Positions 13,498 through 14,124 of a DNA stretch of 14,124 nt are shown piece by piece. Origin of the DNA: Syntrophomonas sp. (GTDB taxonomy: Bacteria > Bacillota > Syntrophomonadia > Syntrophomonadales > Syntrophomonadaceae); contig DLUN01000082.1 in NCBI GenBank assembly GCA_003444615.1, forward strand, positions 1 to 14,124, written 5' to 3'. Numbering within the stretch: position 1 is the first letter of the stretch; each line of letters begins with the position of its first letter. A program made the translations under genes and the position numbers. Under the pieces are notes generated by a model. The model ran no database searches, was not told the origin of the DNA, and saw only the letters and a program-made list of their open reading frames with translations.

Positions 13498-14124
13498 ATG
13501 AGCTTTATTGAAATTGATACCGACAAATGTCAGCGCGACCGTATCTGTGGCCTGGAATGCCCAGGCAAGCTAATTGTCTTTCCTGAGAAAGACAGTTACC
13601 CAACGGCAGTAGAGAATGCTGAAGAATTTTGCATCCACTGTGGCCACTGTGTAGCAGTTTGTCCTCATGGAGCTTTGACTTTGGAGGACACCGGTCCCGA
13701 AAGCCTGTCGTCCATAATCCCTGATATCCTCCCCGACCAAAACCAGATAGATCACTTTTTAAGGACCCGGCGCTCCACCCGCACCTTTAAGAAAACGGCC
13801 TTAAGCCGTCAACAGCTGGAAGAATTGATCGATATAGCTCGTTATGCCCCTACCGGCAGCAACAAGCAGCAGGTTTATTGGCTGATCATCGAAGACCAGG
13901 CCAAGATACAGCATCTCGCTGGTCTGGTAATAGATTGGATGCGCATGCTGCTGGCACAAAGTCAGGATGAAGCCTTGAACAGGCGCTATGGTCGATTGGT
14001 AGAAGCCTGGGACCAGGGGATAGATCGAATCCTGCGCCGCGCCCCTCATGTGATCATGGCCCACTCTCCCGGCGACGTGTTTGGAGCGGGGACTGATTGC
14101 GTGATCAGCCTGGCCTATCTGGAA
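13498..14124 (+). CDS. Nitroreductase family protein with N-terminal ferredoxin domain (3' end outside window)
   Basis: The first 209 residues are in the window; the gene runs off the right edge. Residues 1-60 form a ferredoxin-like domain. Cys11, Cys17 and Cys21 lie in CQRDRICGLECP. Cys45, Cys48, Cys51 and Cys55 lie in CIHCGHCVAVCP, a classic [4Fe-4S] motif; the first cluster's spacing is looser. From residue about 88 the nitroreductase FMN fold begins, with RTRRSTRTF (phosphate-contacting arginines) and ARYAPTGSNKQQ (flavin-site PTGSN). The fusion suggests electrons pass from a reduced iron-sulfur donor through the clusters to FMN instead of from NAD(P)H. The substrate is unknown. The Shine-Dalgarno AGGAGGAGGA (13481-13490) is 7 bases before the ATG. 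It is divergent from asnS. Confidence 0.92.
   Translation, partial: MSFIEIDTDKCQRDRICGLECPGKLIVFPEKDSYPTAVENAEEFCIHCGHCVAVCPHGALTLEDTGPESLSSIIPDILPDQNQIDHFLRTRRSTRTFKKTALSRQQLEELIDIARYAPTGSNKQQVYWLIIEDQAKIQHLAGLVIDWMRMLLAQSQDEALNRRYGRLVEAWDQGIDRILRRAPHVIMAHSPGDVFGAGTDCVISLAYLE

Overview
The window looks like chromosomal DNA from a strictly anaerobic, low-to-medium GC Bacillota, in the Clostridia/Syntrophomonadales sphere. This is inferred, not proven. The supporting signs are GGAGG-type ribosome binding sites with GTG and TTG starts, a cyclic di-AMP (ydaO/yuaA) riboswitch, a selenocysteine-containing HesB-like protein, a ferredoxin-nitroreductase fusion, a crotonase-family enzyme and a two-glycine/alanine-rich YitT membrane protein.

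Layout. Positions 1-200 hold a GC-richer, non-coding stretch full of nested inverted repeats. A TetR regulator (minus) is divergent from a YitT-family membrane protein (plus), and two operator-like inverted repeats sit on the TetR promoter. YitT converges stop-to-stop on a zinc-less MsrA-MsrB fusion, preceded on the same strand by a protein with several zinc ribbons that has its own terminator. At 3795-4121 lies a gene that ordinary annotation would break in two: a 108-residue HesB/IscA-like protein whose single in-frame TGA replaces the first conserved cysteine and is followed by a well-placed bacterial SECIS hairpin. A CcccTAggggG palindrome of CsoR/CstR type covers its promoter.

Next comes a complete osmoprotectant ABC importer operon (opuAA-opuAB-opuAC, 4714-7658), preceded by a c-di-AMP riboswitch and closed by a strong bidirectional terminator. 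The remaining genes run on the minus strand: a PlsC-like acyltransferase, a crotonase-family enzyme with one catalytic glutamate missing, a lone DNRLRE-domain protein, an MFS anion symporter-type transporter and asparaginyl-tRNA synthetase. The window ends inside a plus-strand nitroreductase with an N-terminal 2x[4Fe-4S] ferredoxin domain.

How the parts work together. The opu operon plus riboswitch is a coherent osmotic-stress module: c-di-AMP, which signals potassium and turgor status, would switch off glycine betaine-type uptake. The MsrAB enzyme and the selenoprotein share a thiol, sulfur or oxidative-stress flavour, and the CsoR/CstR-like operator suggests that the selenoprotein responds to copper or reactive sulfur species. 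The other genes are separate transcription units with no clear shared task. The best candidates for new biology are the selenoprotein with its operator and the repeat-rich stretch at the start of the window.
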